From the NCBI RefSeq assembly GCF_015706575.1, contig NW_024037070.1, positions 4,397,874 through 4,461,873 on the forward strand: a stretch of DNA of 64,000 nucleotides. The letters are read 5' to 3'. Source of the stretch: Patiria miniata. Lineage: Eukaryota > Echinodermata > Asteroidea > Valvatida > Asterinidae. The notes beneath the pieces were generated by a model, which was not told the DNA's origin, did no database searches, and was given only the letters and a program-made list of their open reading frames with translations. A program made the translations under genes and the position numbers. This document shows, in pieces, positions 11,317-26,300 of the stretch; within the stretch, counting starts at the first letter, position 1, and the number at the start of each line of letters is the position of its first letter.

Positions 11317-14300
11317 TCACAGTCGAAGGTTAAGGTTTTGAATATCGCCATGGTAACGTTCCAGCTTCTCCTTGGGGTTATTCGGCATGAAGAGCTTCTC
11401 CAGCCCCGCGAATGGATACTCGACAGCGAGGGCGACAAACAGCGCGACGACATACGACAGCAGTAGGTTCCCTGCGAAAAAGTACGCCTGAAAAAGAAGA
11501 ACCATGAACGGGCAAAAAGTTAGAATGTTAATCAATAGTTTACAATAACTAGGCTTCAACTCAAACTTTGGCTACATCTCTGCATTCTCGTAAGTCAGGA
11601 GCTTAGGCCAAAAAAAAAAGTCTCCGGTTTCTGGTATGCGCGCGCGTCACCGTAGCCATGCGCGTCGGCAAAATGAAAAAGGTTTTTTTCAATGAAAGAT
11701 GATGTCTCTAAATCGCCAAACTCACTGGTTTGACTGGAATCCTGCTGCTGGACAATTTTAAAGGGTTTTTAGATGGGGTTACGATCGAGTATAAACTTTA
11801 TGTGGACTCCCATATATTTGCACTAAGTTTAGTCGGGCACCATTTGCAGTCATCAGCCGACATTTGAAGCCAAAAAATCAGGTAAAAAAAAACAAAAGCT
11901 GCGTCGCCGCACCACTTTTTGGGCAAGCTCCATACCAGAAACCGGAGACTTTTTTTTTTGGCCTTAAAGGTAGAGTAGATCATTTGCAGCTATCCAAAAA
12001 GTAACTGACCAAATTATTGTCGAAAAGCTTGGTTTAAAGATAGTATTGGTAATGAACTCCCTGTGAAATTATTCCTTCTGGCATGCTGTCTGTAGCAGCC
12101 ATGGGCGTCGGGAGGGGGGGGGGGCAAAGTGGGGAAAAAAAGCACAACAAAAAGGAGGGAAAAAAGGAAAGAAAAAGAGGCACGAAGTCATATTGCTGTT
12201 AATTTAATGGGTTGGGGAGGGGGCAAATGTTCCTGCCCACCCTTGGAAAATGATAAATTGAGAATATACAGGAAACGTACAGGGATTTTTTGGGGAAAAT
12301 GTGCTTTGCCCCCCCTCTAGAAAAAATCCTGGCGACGCCCATGGTAGCGGCCAGAATATCATTTTGCATTGTTTTGCTCCGTGCGAGTGCAGAAACTTTG
12401 TGTGGTGCATTTTTGTAATCAGAGGGCGCTGTTTTGCACTCGCCACCTTTTTCAATTGAAATTCAGAGACAAGTTGCCATTATTTTTGCCATTTATTTTG
12501 TAAGACTTCGTCAGCTCAACAAAGTTAGTACCTTTTTTTTGGAAGATCCGATATAGCCATTGATTAAGTTTATAGTGGATAGAGGACATAGAATTGGGAG
12601 TTTTGTCACAAATGTTTCCATGTGGTTGGGACATTTCGTCTCTTTAACGAATGAGGGCACTGTTCATATAGTTCATGTAGCTCATTCATGGTATTTTTTG
12701 GATAAGTTTGTGAGTTCAAATTGTATAAGAGTGTCCATAGCTAGAGATATATGGACATTTGTGTGGTAGGACAGGGTGTTCACAAGCTTGGGTTTGGAAA
12801 CATTATTTAGAAATTTTATTTTCTTCTCTGTATTTATTGGTCAGACCACCAAGTTACACCGAGTTACACCAAGTTGTCGTCAAGTTACACCAAGTTGTCA
12901 TCAAGTTACACCAAGTTGTTGTCAAGTTACACCAAGTTGTCGTCAAGTTACACCAAGTTGTCGTCAAGTTACACCAAGTTGTCGTCAAGTTACACCAAGT
13001 TGTCGTCAAGTTACACCAAGTTGTCGTCAAGTTACACCAAGTTGTCGTCAAGTTACACCAAGTTACCGTCAAGTTACACCAAGTTGTCGTCAAGTTACAC
13101 CAAGTTGTCGTCAAGTTACACCAAGTTGTCGTCAAGTTACACCAAGTTACCGTCAAGTTACACCAAGTTGTCATCAAGTTACACCAAGTTGTCATCAAGT
13201 TACACCAAGTTAGTTACAGCAATTTAGTTACACAATTTCCGCCTGTCAACACGAACTTACTCCCAATTTATTTCAAGTCATAGAACATTGTCACCAACTT
13301 GGTCACTCGCCACCCAGTGGCAGTATTGTTCTTGATTGTAGCCACCAAATTGTCATCTAGACTGCAGAGTTGTAACGAGTCACTGATTTTTGGGACTTGA
13401 GTTGAGTCGAGTCATTTTAAAGAAGTGACTCAAGTCAAGTCGAGTCCAGTCATTAGTTCAAGAAGGTTGAGTCGAGTCACAGTGTGAAGTCGAGTTGAGT
13501 CACATATTTAGCTTGAGTCAATTCAAGTCACAAATATTTGAACACTATATACCAACATTTATAACTTTAGGCGGCGTTCGAATCCAAGAGCTTTAAAAAA
13601 AATCAAATCAGCCAAAGCCAATGATGAAACAACGAATTCGAAAATGTGTTTAAAATCTGGTTCCTGGATAGTATTAAGTGCGTTCTAGAACCGTGAGGTG
13701 GGATTCTGTTACACGTTCTATGTTTGTACATGACAAGCAGTCGCCTGTACCGTTCTTTACTAGCAAAGTGACGTGAACATACGTTTTTCACCGTAAGTCA
13801 TTGCAAATACTTTTCGCAAAAGTTTGCTTGTTTTGGGACTGGAGTCTTATTAGCCTTCGCTCGAGTCAAGTCATCTGGTGAGTGACTCGAGTCGAGTCAT
13901 TTGCTCGCAGTGACTCGAGTCGAGTCATTTGCTCGCAGTGACTCGAGTCGAGTTATTTGCTTGCAGTGACTCGAGTCGAGTCGAGCCAATTACCATCCTG
14001 CTAGACTGTCACCCAATTATTCAAGTTTGCCACTCCAGACATTAAAGTTAACGTTCAAGTTAAATTGAAATGTTAAATTAGTCATCAGTGCATCTCATTA
14101 CTGAGTAAAATGTTATTGGACGATATGTAGTGTGGAGACTACACTGTCATTTTGAAGGAAACAATAAAAGAAGATCATTTCCAAAGATGAGTCAAAACAC
14201 GCATATTTGAAAATTTCCGTTCGTATTTGGTTTGTAATTGGGTGAATCCGTGAATGGGTGCGGCGCACAAGCAGTGACACGACGCACACGCGATCGCTAT

Positions 14301-17300
14301 TATTCGTTGGTTCAGTGCATGACATGCGTAGCTGTCATTGGCTGAATGAGAGCGTGTCCTGGACGCTGATTTCAAACGCAATTCAAAACATGACTCGGCA
14401 ACTTTTCAATTGAAAATCGAGATCCTAGAATATTAGTTTTTCTCGGAATATACAGCATTCACCGAGCTAAAACTTCATCAGGTTAATTGTTAAGCACCCT
14501 TCTTTAGATTTTGAGCACTCGGCTGAATGAGAGCGTGTCCCGGACGCTGATTTCAGACGCAATTCAAAACATGACTCGGCAACTTTTCAATTGAAAATCG
14601 AGATCCTAGAATATTAGTTTTTCTTGGAATATACAGCATTCACCGAGCTAAAACTTCATCAGGTTAATTGTTTAAGCACCATTCTTTAGTTTTTGAGCAC
14701 TCGGCTGAATGAGAGCGTGTCCCGGACGCTGATTTCAGACGCAATTCAAAACATGACTCGGCAACTTTTCAATTGGAATTAGAGATCCTAGCATATTAGT
14801 TTTTTTCGGAATATACAGCATTCACTGAGCTATAACTTCATCAGGTTAATTGTTTAAGCACCCTTCTTTAGGTTTTGAGCACTCTTATTGCTCTCTCCTT
14901 GGGGTTATTCGGCATGAAGAGCTTCTCTAGCCCCGCGAATGGATACTCGACAGCGAGGGCGACAAACAGCGCGACGACGTACGACAGCAGTAGGTTCCCT
15001 GCAAAAAAGTACGCCTAAAAAAGAAGAGCCATGAACAGGCCAAAAGTTAGAATTTCATCAAGTGTTGCCAAAAACCTAGGCTTCAACTCAAATTTCAGCT
15101 ACATTGCCGATTCTCATAAGTCAGAAGCTCAAACGTTTCGTGCAGACGAAAAAATCCATGAAAATAATCGGCAGACGGTTCGCGAGTCAATGAGGGCCTC
15201 GGAGTAGCGTCTATGCTCTTATTTTGCATTAGCCTACAGACAGCCCTTAAAATAGTCACTGCTTTTGTTGTATATAAACCTATGTAGGTACAGAGACCTC
15301 TATGGTAAAATCTCACAAATTCCAGATTTGCATTTTTTTTTAAAGCTGAAATCGGGAAAAATCCTGAAAAATCTCACCCCTGATGATTAAAGGGAATGTA
15401 CAACATTTGTTTTTGCTGCAATTTTCAGAAATAAATGGATTTGGAGGATAAGTATATTATAGCAAATATTGTTCAACTGACTTGTTTCACGTTTTGGGTT
15501 CGTAGATGCTGGAAAAACCAAGAAAACCAATCATATTCTTGTAGTCTGGTTCCCTGACCCCACTTAAGATAAAACGGAGCAATTTACAGACTTTGGGGAA
15601 TTGTTAGATCAGAGAATCAGTCTAGCAGGCTTGTAGTCTTCACAGGTGTGTAATCAATTACAAAGAAAATGCGGACGAACTGAATATGAAAAATTAGGAG
15701 CACTTTTTGAAAAAAGCCAGTTTTCTCCAACGCTGGTCGGCCGACCAGCGTTGGAAAACTACAGTTTTTCTTGAAAATATCAACACACCAGGTGCCACAA
15801 CTCTACAGGATGCTTTAGACTGTCATTCCCTAACAATCCAGAAAGATATTTCGTGATAATTTGATCATTTGGTTTTTTGATGTTTGCAAATATTGTATCT
15901 TCCCTTTAAGGTTTCCGTGCCGAAACCTCTAATTATGAAATAACATAATTACTCAACATACAAATATTGCACTGAGGTCTTTGCAGTGTGATACTGTAAA
16001 AAAAAAAAAAAAAAAGAGTTTCTATCAACTCTCACCATGAGATACTTGGACTCGTAAATGGCCGTGCCAAAGTTGTAGTAGAAGACGATGAAAACCATGG
16101 GATGGAACATGTAGACGGAGTAGGTGAGACGAGCCAGGGGGATCCAGAAGGACCACGACAAGAAACCGTTGATCCAACCTGGAGAACCAAAACAAAAGAA
16201 GGAAACTAACTATTTAATTATTGATTCACATCTTAAAATTTCTCTAAGGGGGTCATTCCGTGTCAATTCAACACGATTTTGCACCCGACTCTCACAGGTC
16301 GAGATATTTGGTATGATGATTGGCTTATATGAAAAACCCCCAGCAAATTTTTATTTTTTTTGTAAATTGGCTTTTTTTTTTAGTTTTTGAGATACGGGTC
16401 AACCAACTTTTGACTAATTAGTATGACCTCTGCACTTTAAATGCTTTTATCTCCAAAACTACAACACCTATTAAGCCAAGTTGTACATCTTTAAGAGCTC
16501 TTTGAATGGCCTCCATTTCATAAAATAAAACCAAATTGGTAGCATCAAGCGCAGAGAAAATGCGTAACAAAATGACCTTTGACCTTGAATTACGAAAATT
16601 AATACGCTCCAAATTTTGTAACTTTTTATCAGATGTTAGTTGATGATATTGGCAATAATCTTGGAAAATTTTGTGATGAACAACAGACTTATTGAGATTT
16701 CATCTCACTGGCTACAATACATTTCGAGAAAAAAAAAAAAAAAAAAAAAAGCAGATGTTGTTATTACATCTCCACTACCCAAATTTAACAGAATTCTATT
16801 TCATGCACCCTTGTATACCATCTTCCAATAAATTTGTAAAAAAATTGGAATGACATCACAGAAAGATAAGGGGATGTCCCTACCTCCGTAGCCATACTTG
16901 CAAGCGAAGACAACCCAGGCGAGTGCCACACCCCAGGCGAATCGGCTGAGGGTTCCGTACGCAACCTGCCCTGCCCGGGATATTGGGACAGACGTGTGGT
17001 ACGATGGGTAAAAGCCGTAGACAACGCTGATGGCGATGCCCGCTGCCACCAGCCAGCCAGCTACGGCGAAGAACTAGGGTGGGATCCATGCAAAACAAAA
17101 CGAGGAGTGTGATAACGGACTTTTTGTACAAGAGTAAGTTAAATCCGTCACGAGCCAAAATGGGCAATCCGGCCGGTGTTTATCTCCGGTAACATGAAAC
17201 GACTGAAAATATTTATATTCCCCCTGGATGGGATGCTAGTCCATTGCAGGTTACTCCCCAGCTAATGCCTGTACCCATTCATACCCCTAGGTGGGGAGAG

Positions 17301-20300
17301 GCAAGTGAGGGTGAAGTGGCTTGCCCAAGGTCACATTATATGGCCAGCAGCTGGATTCGAACCCCTGACCCGCTGATCATGGGTCACGAACCCTAACCAC
17401 TTGGCCACATCCCCCACTTGTGAACAAGAAATACCCCTCAAGACTGAGTAAGATGGGTACTCTTGAATAACTTAGCAAAGTTTTGAGGTCCAAAGTGTGA
17501 CATTTTTCACGTCCCTGTTACCTTGATAATTTGTAATCTGCCCTCAAATATCATTAAGAATGATTTCAAATGTTTTCATTTGTTTGTTGGGTAGGTAGTT
17601 TGCTATTCATAATCACTCTTGGAAAAAGACAGCATTAAGGAGTGCATCACAATTATAAAACCATCGATGTCAGATGTAACAGGGACAGGGAAAAAAAAGT
17701 GGACCAAAACTTTATAAAATGACCCAAAAATGGAATTCTTTGTTATCTGAAAATTTGAATTTCTCTATATGGACAACACCCAATTACTGATATCTATGTT
17801 CATAAGTTGTCCATAGGATCTGTATGTGAGCTGGATTTAATTCTTCAACTGTGTGAAACTGCGTTTAAGTTTAAGTTTTTCTCTTCAATTTGAAAATACC
17901 TTTCCAAAACGGTTCATACGTTTGGTCAGAATTAAGCGACACCTTCTCAATACGTTGAGACTTCTGGTGTCCCCCACAACTTACCGGCGACATCTTGATT
18001 CTGCGGCTGCCAATCCTGTGCACGATGTAGCCCAGTCCGACCCCGACAAGGTACGGAGCGATGCGGCAGTACGGCTTATCGTAAATTAAGGAATCGTCGT
18101 CCAGTCCGTAGCCATTCCTGTCAAACGAGGGGAAAAAACACCGACTTTGTGATGCTATCTGGAAAACCCTTCAAACGGTGAACAAAAAATGTGAGTGCGT
18201 TGGATATTTTTCACGCTTGTAGAATTGTTGAGATGATGATTATACGAACTCTACATCAAGGGTGTAGATCACTTGACAATTGGAAAATTTGTGAATGCAG
18301 ATTCTCAAAAATTAGAATTTTTGAATCGATTATGTACAAGCAAACTTAGGAAAAAAAGCCCAACCTGCGTGGTTTCAGAGTTTCTATGCTCTGTACTTGT
18401 TAAATGTTTTCAACAAATTCTAACAGATTCTCTCAAGTTGTATTACCTTTAAGCCAAAAACGATGACTAATTAAAACAAACTTCCCCCAAAATGTAACAA
18501 TTTGGGGCCGAAGGTTTCCATGGCAACAAGGCTAAAGATTTACGAAATTTAGTACTTTTCAGTCATTTTTTCAGTCATTATTTTAGAGAACCAAACAGAT
18601 AATACAAACCCAATTCCCGCCCACACCCCTTTTTTTTAGATCAATTTATTGTTTAACTCACTTTGCTGATGCTGCAATTCCTAAGATATCCATGGAGGCA
18701 TTGTACTCGACCATAATTACTGCTGTCACAATCATGCAGACGACTGTTAACGACACAAGGGCAATCCAGCCAATCACAGGCGCACTGGAAAAAAAGAACA
18801 ACAAAATCATCCAAATGGACAACATTTTTAACCTTCCTGCTAGCTGTTGAGGCCAAAAAAAAGTCTTCGGTTTCTGGTATGGAGCTTGCCCCAAAAGTGG
18901 TGCGGCGACACAGCTTTTTTTTTCTTCTTCAAGTGTCGGCTGATGTTGCAGATGACGACGCTTCGATCCCCTTAAAACACTCAAAAATATCCTTCAGGGT
19001 GGAGCTTGAGGTGACCTCAGTAAGGCCATAAGGCTTGAGAATTCGGCACCCACTTACGATCTCGACCGACACGAACATTCTTCGGGAAATTTGGATAGTC
19101 AAGACAAAAATCAGAGAAAACGGTAACGTCAGACCATCGACATTGTGCCTGTGCTGCCAGGCTGGTCATTAGTCTGCTCCCTTACATATTGCGCTAATTA
19201 AAAAGCGTTTACAGGTTCCAGATACACGACCATCGCTTCCGCACACACACGTCTGGCTTCCACACACACAATCACAAAAACACACAACGCCGTCTGCAAA
19301 TGCCGTGCCCGACTATTCTGTGAAAAACAAATGGGATCCAAGAAAGGCCACATAAAGCATATACTCGAACTGTATACTGTAACCCCATCTAAAAACACGT
19401 AAAAATTGTGCAGCAGCAGGATTCCAGTCGAACCAGTGAGTTTGGCGGTTTTGGGACATCATCTTACATTGACATTTTTTTTTTTAAATTTTGCCGACGC
19501 GCATGGCTACGGCGACGCGCACGCATACCAGAAACCAGAGCCCCTTGTTTTGGCCTAAGCAATGCTTTGAAATTGACCCCTGCTATGCAGGAAACTTACC
19601 CTAACCCCAAAAGAGTTCATTTGGAGTACAGTACCACATACTACAAAGTAATACAAAAATTACGTATGGCGGCACCCAGATACTAGAAAAGACTATGAGT
19701 GCTGTACTTACTTATACAGGGTGACTCCAAAAAATGCAACCCTAAAACATTTGCCTTTTGAAAAAAAAAGGGATTGGTGGATTTTTATGTTTTGGGTATC
19801 AGATTAAAGCTGATAAGTTTTTCTTTCAAATACTGAAAGAAATCATGAAAATGGCACTTTGGGTTGCTGAGAAATGCCAATTATGTAAAAAGTAGTCATT
19901 TTTTATCCTATACGCAAAAAAATTACCACAGTAAAGGGATTTTCACTGTAGCTATTGTTGCATGTCCTAATCCTTACAAACAACATGGCACATAATATGA
20001 CAAGACTATAAAATAAATTTGATGGAAATACCTTTCATTTCCCACCTGAACAGGTATCACATCCTTTTTATTTAAACCCTTTCAGCATGATAAATATGTC
20101 AAAATACTAAAAAAAAATGTTTGCAATAATTCGGGGTGGGTGGGTCCAAACAATTTTGAAAAAGGATCACAATTCTCTGCGCGTGAAAGGATAACGACCT
20201 CTGCGCTAGAAAGCAGGAGGTCGTGGGTTCGAGTCTCACCCGAGTGATTTTTCCAACTTTCACTCGGGAGGTAACACACTGAGTATACAGTGTTTAAAAA

Positions 20301-23300
20301 AAAAAAAAAAAAAAAAAAAATTTAAAAAAAAATTTAAAAAAATTTAAAAAAAAAACGTCGGTGAAGGGCAAAACCTAATTTGATGAGGATCACAACTGTT
20401 AAACATTGACTATTTTGAAAGGCCCCTTAACATTGACACCTCGTGAGTGGAGTTGTAAAATTGAGGAAACTTACTAAAATAGAGGAACGAGAAGCAGAGG
20501 ACTGATGACAAAGAACTGCATATCATTAGCCAGGTACCACACCCATCCTATGCACTACATTGATCAGAAAACAAAATAAAAACAACAACACCACAGAATG
20601 CAAAATAAATAAACTTCAAATAAAAAAAAGCTGTGAAGGATCCCGATGATTAAAAAAAAAAATTGCCAACACCAAGACAGAGCATGTGAGACTTTCGGTA
20701 GAGCATCGAAACTGCATTCTTTATTCCTATACAAACAAATTTCAAATAAGGATTGAAAATGAAGGTTAAGTGCTACCTTGTGCTACCTTGTGTGACACGA
20801 ATGAGAACAAGTGCGAGTGCACCATAAGCTCTGCACCCGATTTCATGAAACTCTTCGTAACTTACGATGCATCGCAGCGATGCGACGCATCGTATCCCTA
20901 CGATGCCTCGCAGCTGCGACCCGTCCTTCGATCCATTTCACAACACGTCGTAAGTGCGATGCGTCATAGGTGCATTTATAGCACAACTCGGTGACTGTTT
21001 TATGTATTTAGTCAGCGTACAGTAAATAGTCGTCTGATATTCAACAAAGAGTCGTCGGATTTCAGCTCTAAATTTGTTAAAACGTAAAACAAAATGGCGG
21101 CCGTGCGATGCAATTTTGAAGGAAAACAAGCTCTCAGTGGACTGTGTAGCTCCTTTGAAATTTCAACTGCAATATTCCAGTCTAATTCATAATTATTCAA
21201 TGAATTTTCTATTTACAACTTTACACACATTGCCTCGGTATTATAATCTCGTTGATGTAATGTTTGTGGCATTAAACTGGCTAAGAATGAGACTCTTCTT
21301 ATTTTGCGATGACCACTAGACACGTCGAAACTTGCGACATGTTTTAAGCCATTGTCAAGGAACTTTCGTGAAATGGATGATACGACGCGTCGCGACTTGT
21401 GACTTGTTACACGTCATAACTCGAGTTGCGACGCGTCGCAGCGCTTCGTGAAATCGGGTGCTGGCCGTCTTGCATGACAGTCTTGCATGACATCAATCAA
21501 AACAATCCCTGCCAGAGCTGAAAACTGCGACCCCGAAAAACGCGACACCAATGGAGCATATGGAACACCATACTTTTTGGTCAATTTTCGGAGACAGACC
21601 GACAACTGACCACCAAGTGACATGAAGAAGCCCCTGCTAGAGCTTAAAATATAGAAACAATCCTGAATGTCATACAATGGTTTAGCGCTGGGAATCTTAG
21701 CTTGGCTAGTCTATTTATTTTTAACTGGATTCTGTTTTAGGGCTTTGTATTTTTTTTAATTATTTGGTGTTCGATTATTCCCACTGGGAGTTCAACGACA
21801 ATTCGAATATTCGATGTTGGAAATGTGGTGATCAAGTTAAATAAAACACGCATCAGCCTAAACTGGCCATAAATCTGGCTTTACATGTACAGTGAAATTT
21901 CGAACCTCAAGGGAACAGGTTCAACATTTGACTTAAGCAGAGTTTTGAGTTAAGCAGGGTTGTATATCACTGCTATACTACTGAAGAGAATGGGGTCTTC
22001 GTTTGAATTAAGAATTGTTTTTGAGTTATCAGAGTTTGACTTATCAAGATGTCACTGTACCTGCACTTGTTGAAATTGACAACAAGCTTATTAGAATAAT
22101 ATAAAGACCAGGTAGTGGAATGGCTGATATGTGACTGATTTAAACGAAGAAATTTAAGCTAATATTCCTCTCAAATCATTCATTCATATATTCAAATAGT
22201 CGGTTTGATCTGACACAGTGCTATATTGCCTGCTTATTTTATACAAATATTGAATGCTTCGAGTGGTGAATTAAACTAGCCTCCCAAGGTGATCCATGGA
22301 CATTCTGTTTTCCTGAGGCGAAGCCGAGGGAAAATAGAATACTCCATAGATCACCGAGGGAGGCTAGTTTTACTTCACCACGAGATAAAGCATTCAATAT
22401 TTGTTTTATAACACTTCACCCACAGATTCTGCTTGGTTATAATATTTTAAATCATTTAAATCTGAACACAGTTGAAATAAACTTCAATTTCAATACAAAA
22501 TTGGTGGAAAATGTATTTCTATCTTCCAAACTACCCCTTCGCGAAATGTTTGAACCCAACTCTGTGGCTCTCTTTGGAACAAAACACGCTGCGTGCAACG
22601 CGCAACGCCCACACCAGCATGCATTTGCACACAAATGCCGCGCTGTGGAAATAGTACTTTGGTTGCTAATGGTATAGTACTTTGGTTGCTACGGGTATAG
22701 TACTTTTGGCCGTGCACAGAAAGATAGCAAAAATAGAAAGTATCATGTGACTCGCTCTCGGCCAATCAAGACACAGAATCTGCGGGTGAGGTGTTATAAT
22801 GAACCCTATGTCGAGAAAAGCCGACAAAATAAATAAATAAAAATCAAAGGAATATTTGAAGCAGCCGTGCCAAACAAAAATGACACAGAAAATGAACAAG
22901 TTTGATTTTTGTACAGACATCAACACCAGGGAAGACGTGCGTATTAATCACAAACAGTATCGGCTTGGTCTCATTCGCAAGATTTATAGATTTGTGACTA
23001 CGTTTTTGAACGGATGACACACCTACCTCTGACATGAACCCTTGCGGGTAGAAATTGTTGATGTACAGGAGATCCGTCCACCAGTACTTCTCACATGAAG
23101 GCTTGGCGGTGCTGGTGTACCAGAGCGGACCGTCACCAAAGAACGGCTGAATGTACATCCACACCAGAATGGTCAGGCCCAGGACTGGAGTCAATCTACA
23201 CAGACAACCAAATGGCATTAAATTTTGCCATGTCCCCAAATTGCCAACTAGATTCTACAGCCTGTCTCCAAAAAAATGGTACAATCAGAGGGAAAAAATG

Positions 23301-26300
23301 GTTAAATCTGAAATTTCAAAATAAGTCATTCTTACTTGGCATAATATTAAAGAACAAAGACTGGGCTTTCCAATAGTGTTTGTTTGATCTTATTTGCTTT
23401 TGTCAATTCAGAGATATAATCAATTTAGTGCGATACACCAAAATCGATTTTTGTGCCACTTTTATGCATGGGCAGAGTTGTTTCGAGTACTGTGCCATGC
23501 TGTCTTGAAGCTCACAAAAGATTGCAACTTGGCAAAAGAAACAAACTCGATTTTTGTGTTCCGCAGTAAACTGGAGTTATCTCTGGATTGACAAAAGCAA
23601 ATGAGATGAAACAAAAAGTATTGGAAAGCCTGGTCTTTTTTCTTTAATGTGATGCTCAAAACGACTTACTTATTTTGAGATTTAATATTGAAAAAAAAAT
23701 GTTTTCAATTGTACCATTTTTTTTTAGACAGGCTGTATAACAGGGCGAGTCAGAATGATCTGGACCCAAGTTCACCCTTTTTTTGTGGGAAATAGAGTAT
23801 ATTGAGAAAAAAAAACAAGTCAGGTGCGTTTACAAACACAAATGCCCCGCAACCATGAATGTTCCCATGACATGACACCACTCTTTTAACATCGACTCAC
23901 ATGTGACCTGGGTCACATGGAACGTACGTTTGGTCACATGGAATGTTCATTTACATCGTTATTGTTTTCTGTAGGGTATATGAATTAATCCCTATGATCT
24001 CAGAATAAATATAATGTATTTTTTTGGCTTTTCTGTTGGGAAGTCATCGTAGGTGATTAAAAAGAGTGAGTGAATGTGAAAAGATCCTGTACAGACAAGC
24101 TGAATTAACAAAAAAAAACTCACAGCTGTACATGTACATAAAACGAAATATAAGATCACATTTTAATTTTATACTAAACAAGATTTGTATTGTTTTAGCC
24201 ACTGTGACCTTGACCTTTGACTTTTCGTCCCCAAATGCAATAATGAATAGGCTTCTTGTCAAATTAGTGGCTGTGGTGACGAGTTGTGCCATTTTCATTG
24301 AAGTGGCTCATTTTCCAGTCTGCACACGGAATTGGTTTTGCCTTTTTTAAATGTGTCCGTAACTTCAAGTGAGTCAGTCACCATGACTAGGTTTTTATTT
24401 GTTATTACACTGCTTCACATCAGTACGCGATTTCAATAAATTTGTTGGACCATGGAACCGTGGTCAGAGTGTTTTTTTAGCGTGTGTTCTGTGCTAGCGC
24501 TTTTCATCAAAATGGTACAATGGATACATGAAACTTTCACCATATTTGTCCAAAATACCAGCCTATAACATGTCTCATTTGCACTTGTTTTGATAATTGC
24601 TGCATATTTTTTAATATTTTCGTTAATTTGGGTCCAGATCATTCTGGCTCGCCCTGTTGACTCATGATCAAGCAGTTTTCAGATATTTCAGGTGTTTGGA
24701 TATTGTTTGGTCCGGTAGGATTCTTATGAAATGCTAGTGTAAGGGGTATGGTTTGTAAATCTTTGTTGCCAGCTGAAAGGAGAAAACAAAGAGCAGGGCG
24801 GTTGGTAAGATGGGTGGTACAGCACTTTTAATTCATCTATCCTATTCAACAATTGTTCGGTATATATCGGTATCTTACAAATAACTCTAAAATGGAAAAT
24901 TAAACCTCGAAAGAAAAGTAAATTCAAGATAGGAATCATAATGATTAAATATTTAACTAAACTAAATGAAAGAGAATAAGATAGAATTAGATAAAATACA
25001 ATTAAAAGTAGGCCTTGTTGAACTTCACTTTCAGTCCCAGTATTAAAAGTAATCCAGTCTGTCACCAGACTTCAGCCAGACCTAGTCAAGTCTAATCTAA
25101 GATGGAGACTGTTCTACAAAAGATTTCCAAAAAAACTCCCTTTTGAACCATACTCTAATTCTAGTCTCTCCCAATCCAAACACTTGATGTAAAATGCTCC
25201 CAATCCAAACACTTGATGTAAAGGAAACATAAGATTATAATAAAATGCAAGAAAAAGACATCAACCTCCCCAATTAACCACAAAGTCAGTGCCTAGCCTG
25301 GCACTTGCCTCAAATATGAAGAACCAAATGGACAGTGGCTAATTGGCCACAGTCAGCAACACACTGGCCAGGCTATCCTGGCTGCTAGCTAGCCTATCCT
25401 TGTGGTCAAGCCCCTAAGGCAAAATAGATAACGACTCTAACAGATGGCTCTGAAATGTCCCCCTGTGACTGGGCCATGTGCTAGTGGTCTCAACTTTAGA
25501 CACAGGCCAGGGTGGGAAAGTAACTTTTCTGCCTAAAATTACTAAGCTTTAAAAAGTCAGTTATTCTACTACAGCCATAAGAAAGTAATCTATACATTAT
25601 AAACTTCCTGGAAATACAATTAACTAAGCAAATTTAAACAAGGTTCAACTGAAAATCAAGTAGAAAGATCCTCACTCCAGACCAGAATATGGCCGATTTT
25701 GGCCCAGAGTGACCACTTGTTATACTCACTGAAAAGTTACAACAATGCTGAGAAACAAAACAGCAAAAATAAGCAAAAGCACTATCTTTCCCAACTCCAA
25801 AAGAATGAGAATTTGTAATAAGTGAACTTAGTAATCTTAAGTTTCACAAAAGTCAATCAATCTGCAAAGTTTACATACAAAAAAATAAAGGAAAATGTCT
25901 TACCTGAAAGGAGAAAACAAAGAGCAGGGCGGTTGGTAAGATGGGTGGTACAGCACTAAAGCATGCTTAACCACACCACCCAGACCAACCCAATCTCCTG
26001 CTCCAGGGTCGCTCCACTTTCAGAAAGAGGGGTCCAACTGGTAGTATAAACAATAGCCTTACATGTATGAGATTAAACCATTAAACACTTTAAAGTAGAA
26101 AGAAAGCCAAAATGATGGGGGTGTCTCAATCCAAAAAAGGGGGGGGGGGGGCAAGAAAGATAAAAGAAAGATAAAATAATCGCTTAAAGGGGCACCCTTT
26201 TACACCAGGAGCAAACTTAGGATTGACCTATGTTTTAAAAAGTTTTGAAAAGCCAGAAAAAGGGGGGGGGAATCTCACCCACCTCCAGTAACGATGGAAA

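Noticed and set aside
12759..13283. Long open frame of repeated VVKLHQ (and other frames on both strands)
   Set aside because: It is a 21-bp minisatellite. Any stop-free unit divisible by three stays open in several frames; no start context, splice sites or family support a protein.
20160..20280. Possible functional tRNA gene
   Set aside because: A and B boxes are present, but a clean cloverleaf is not, and the poly-A-rich tail and recurring phrases are those of SINEs. The same holds for the other B-box sites (10908, 17353, 27969, 29393, 49470).
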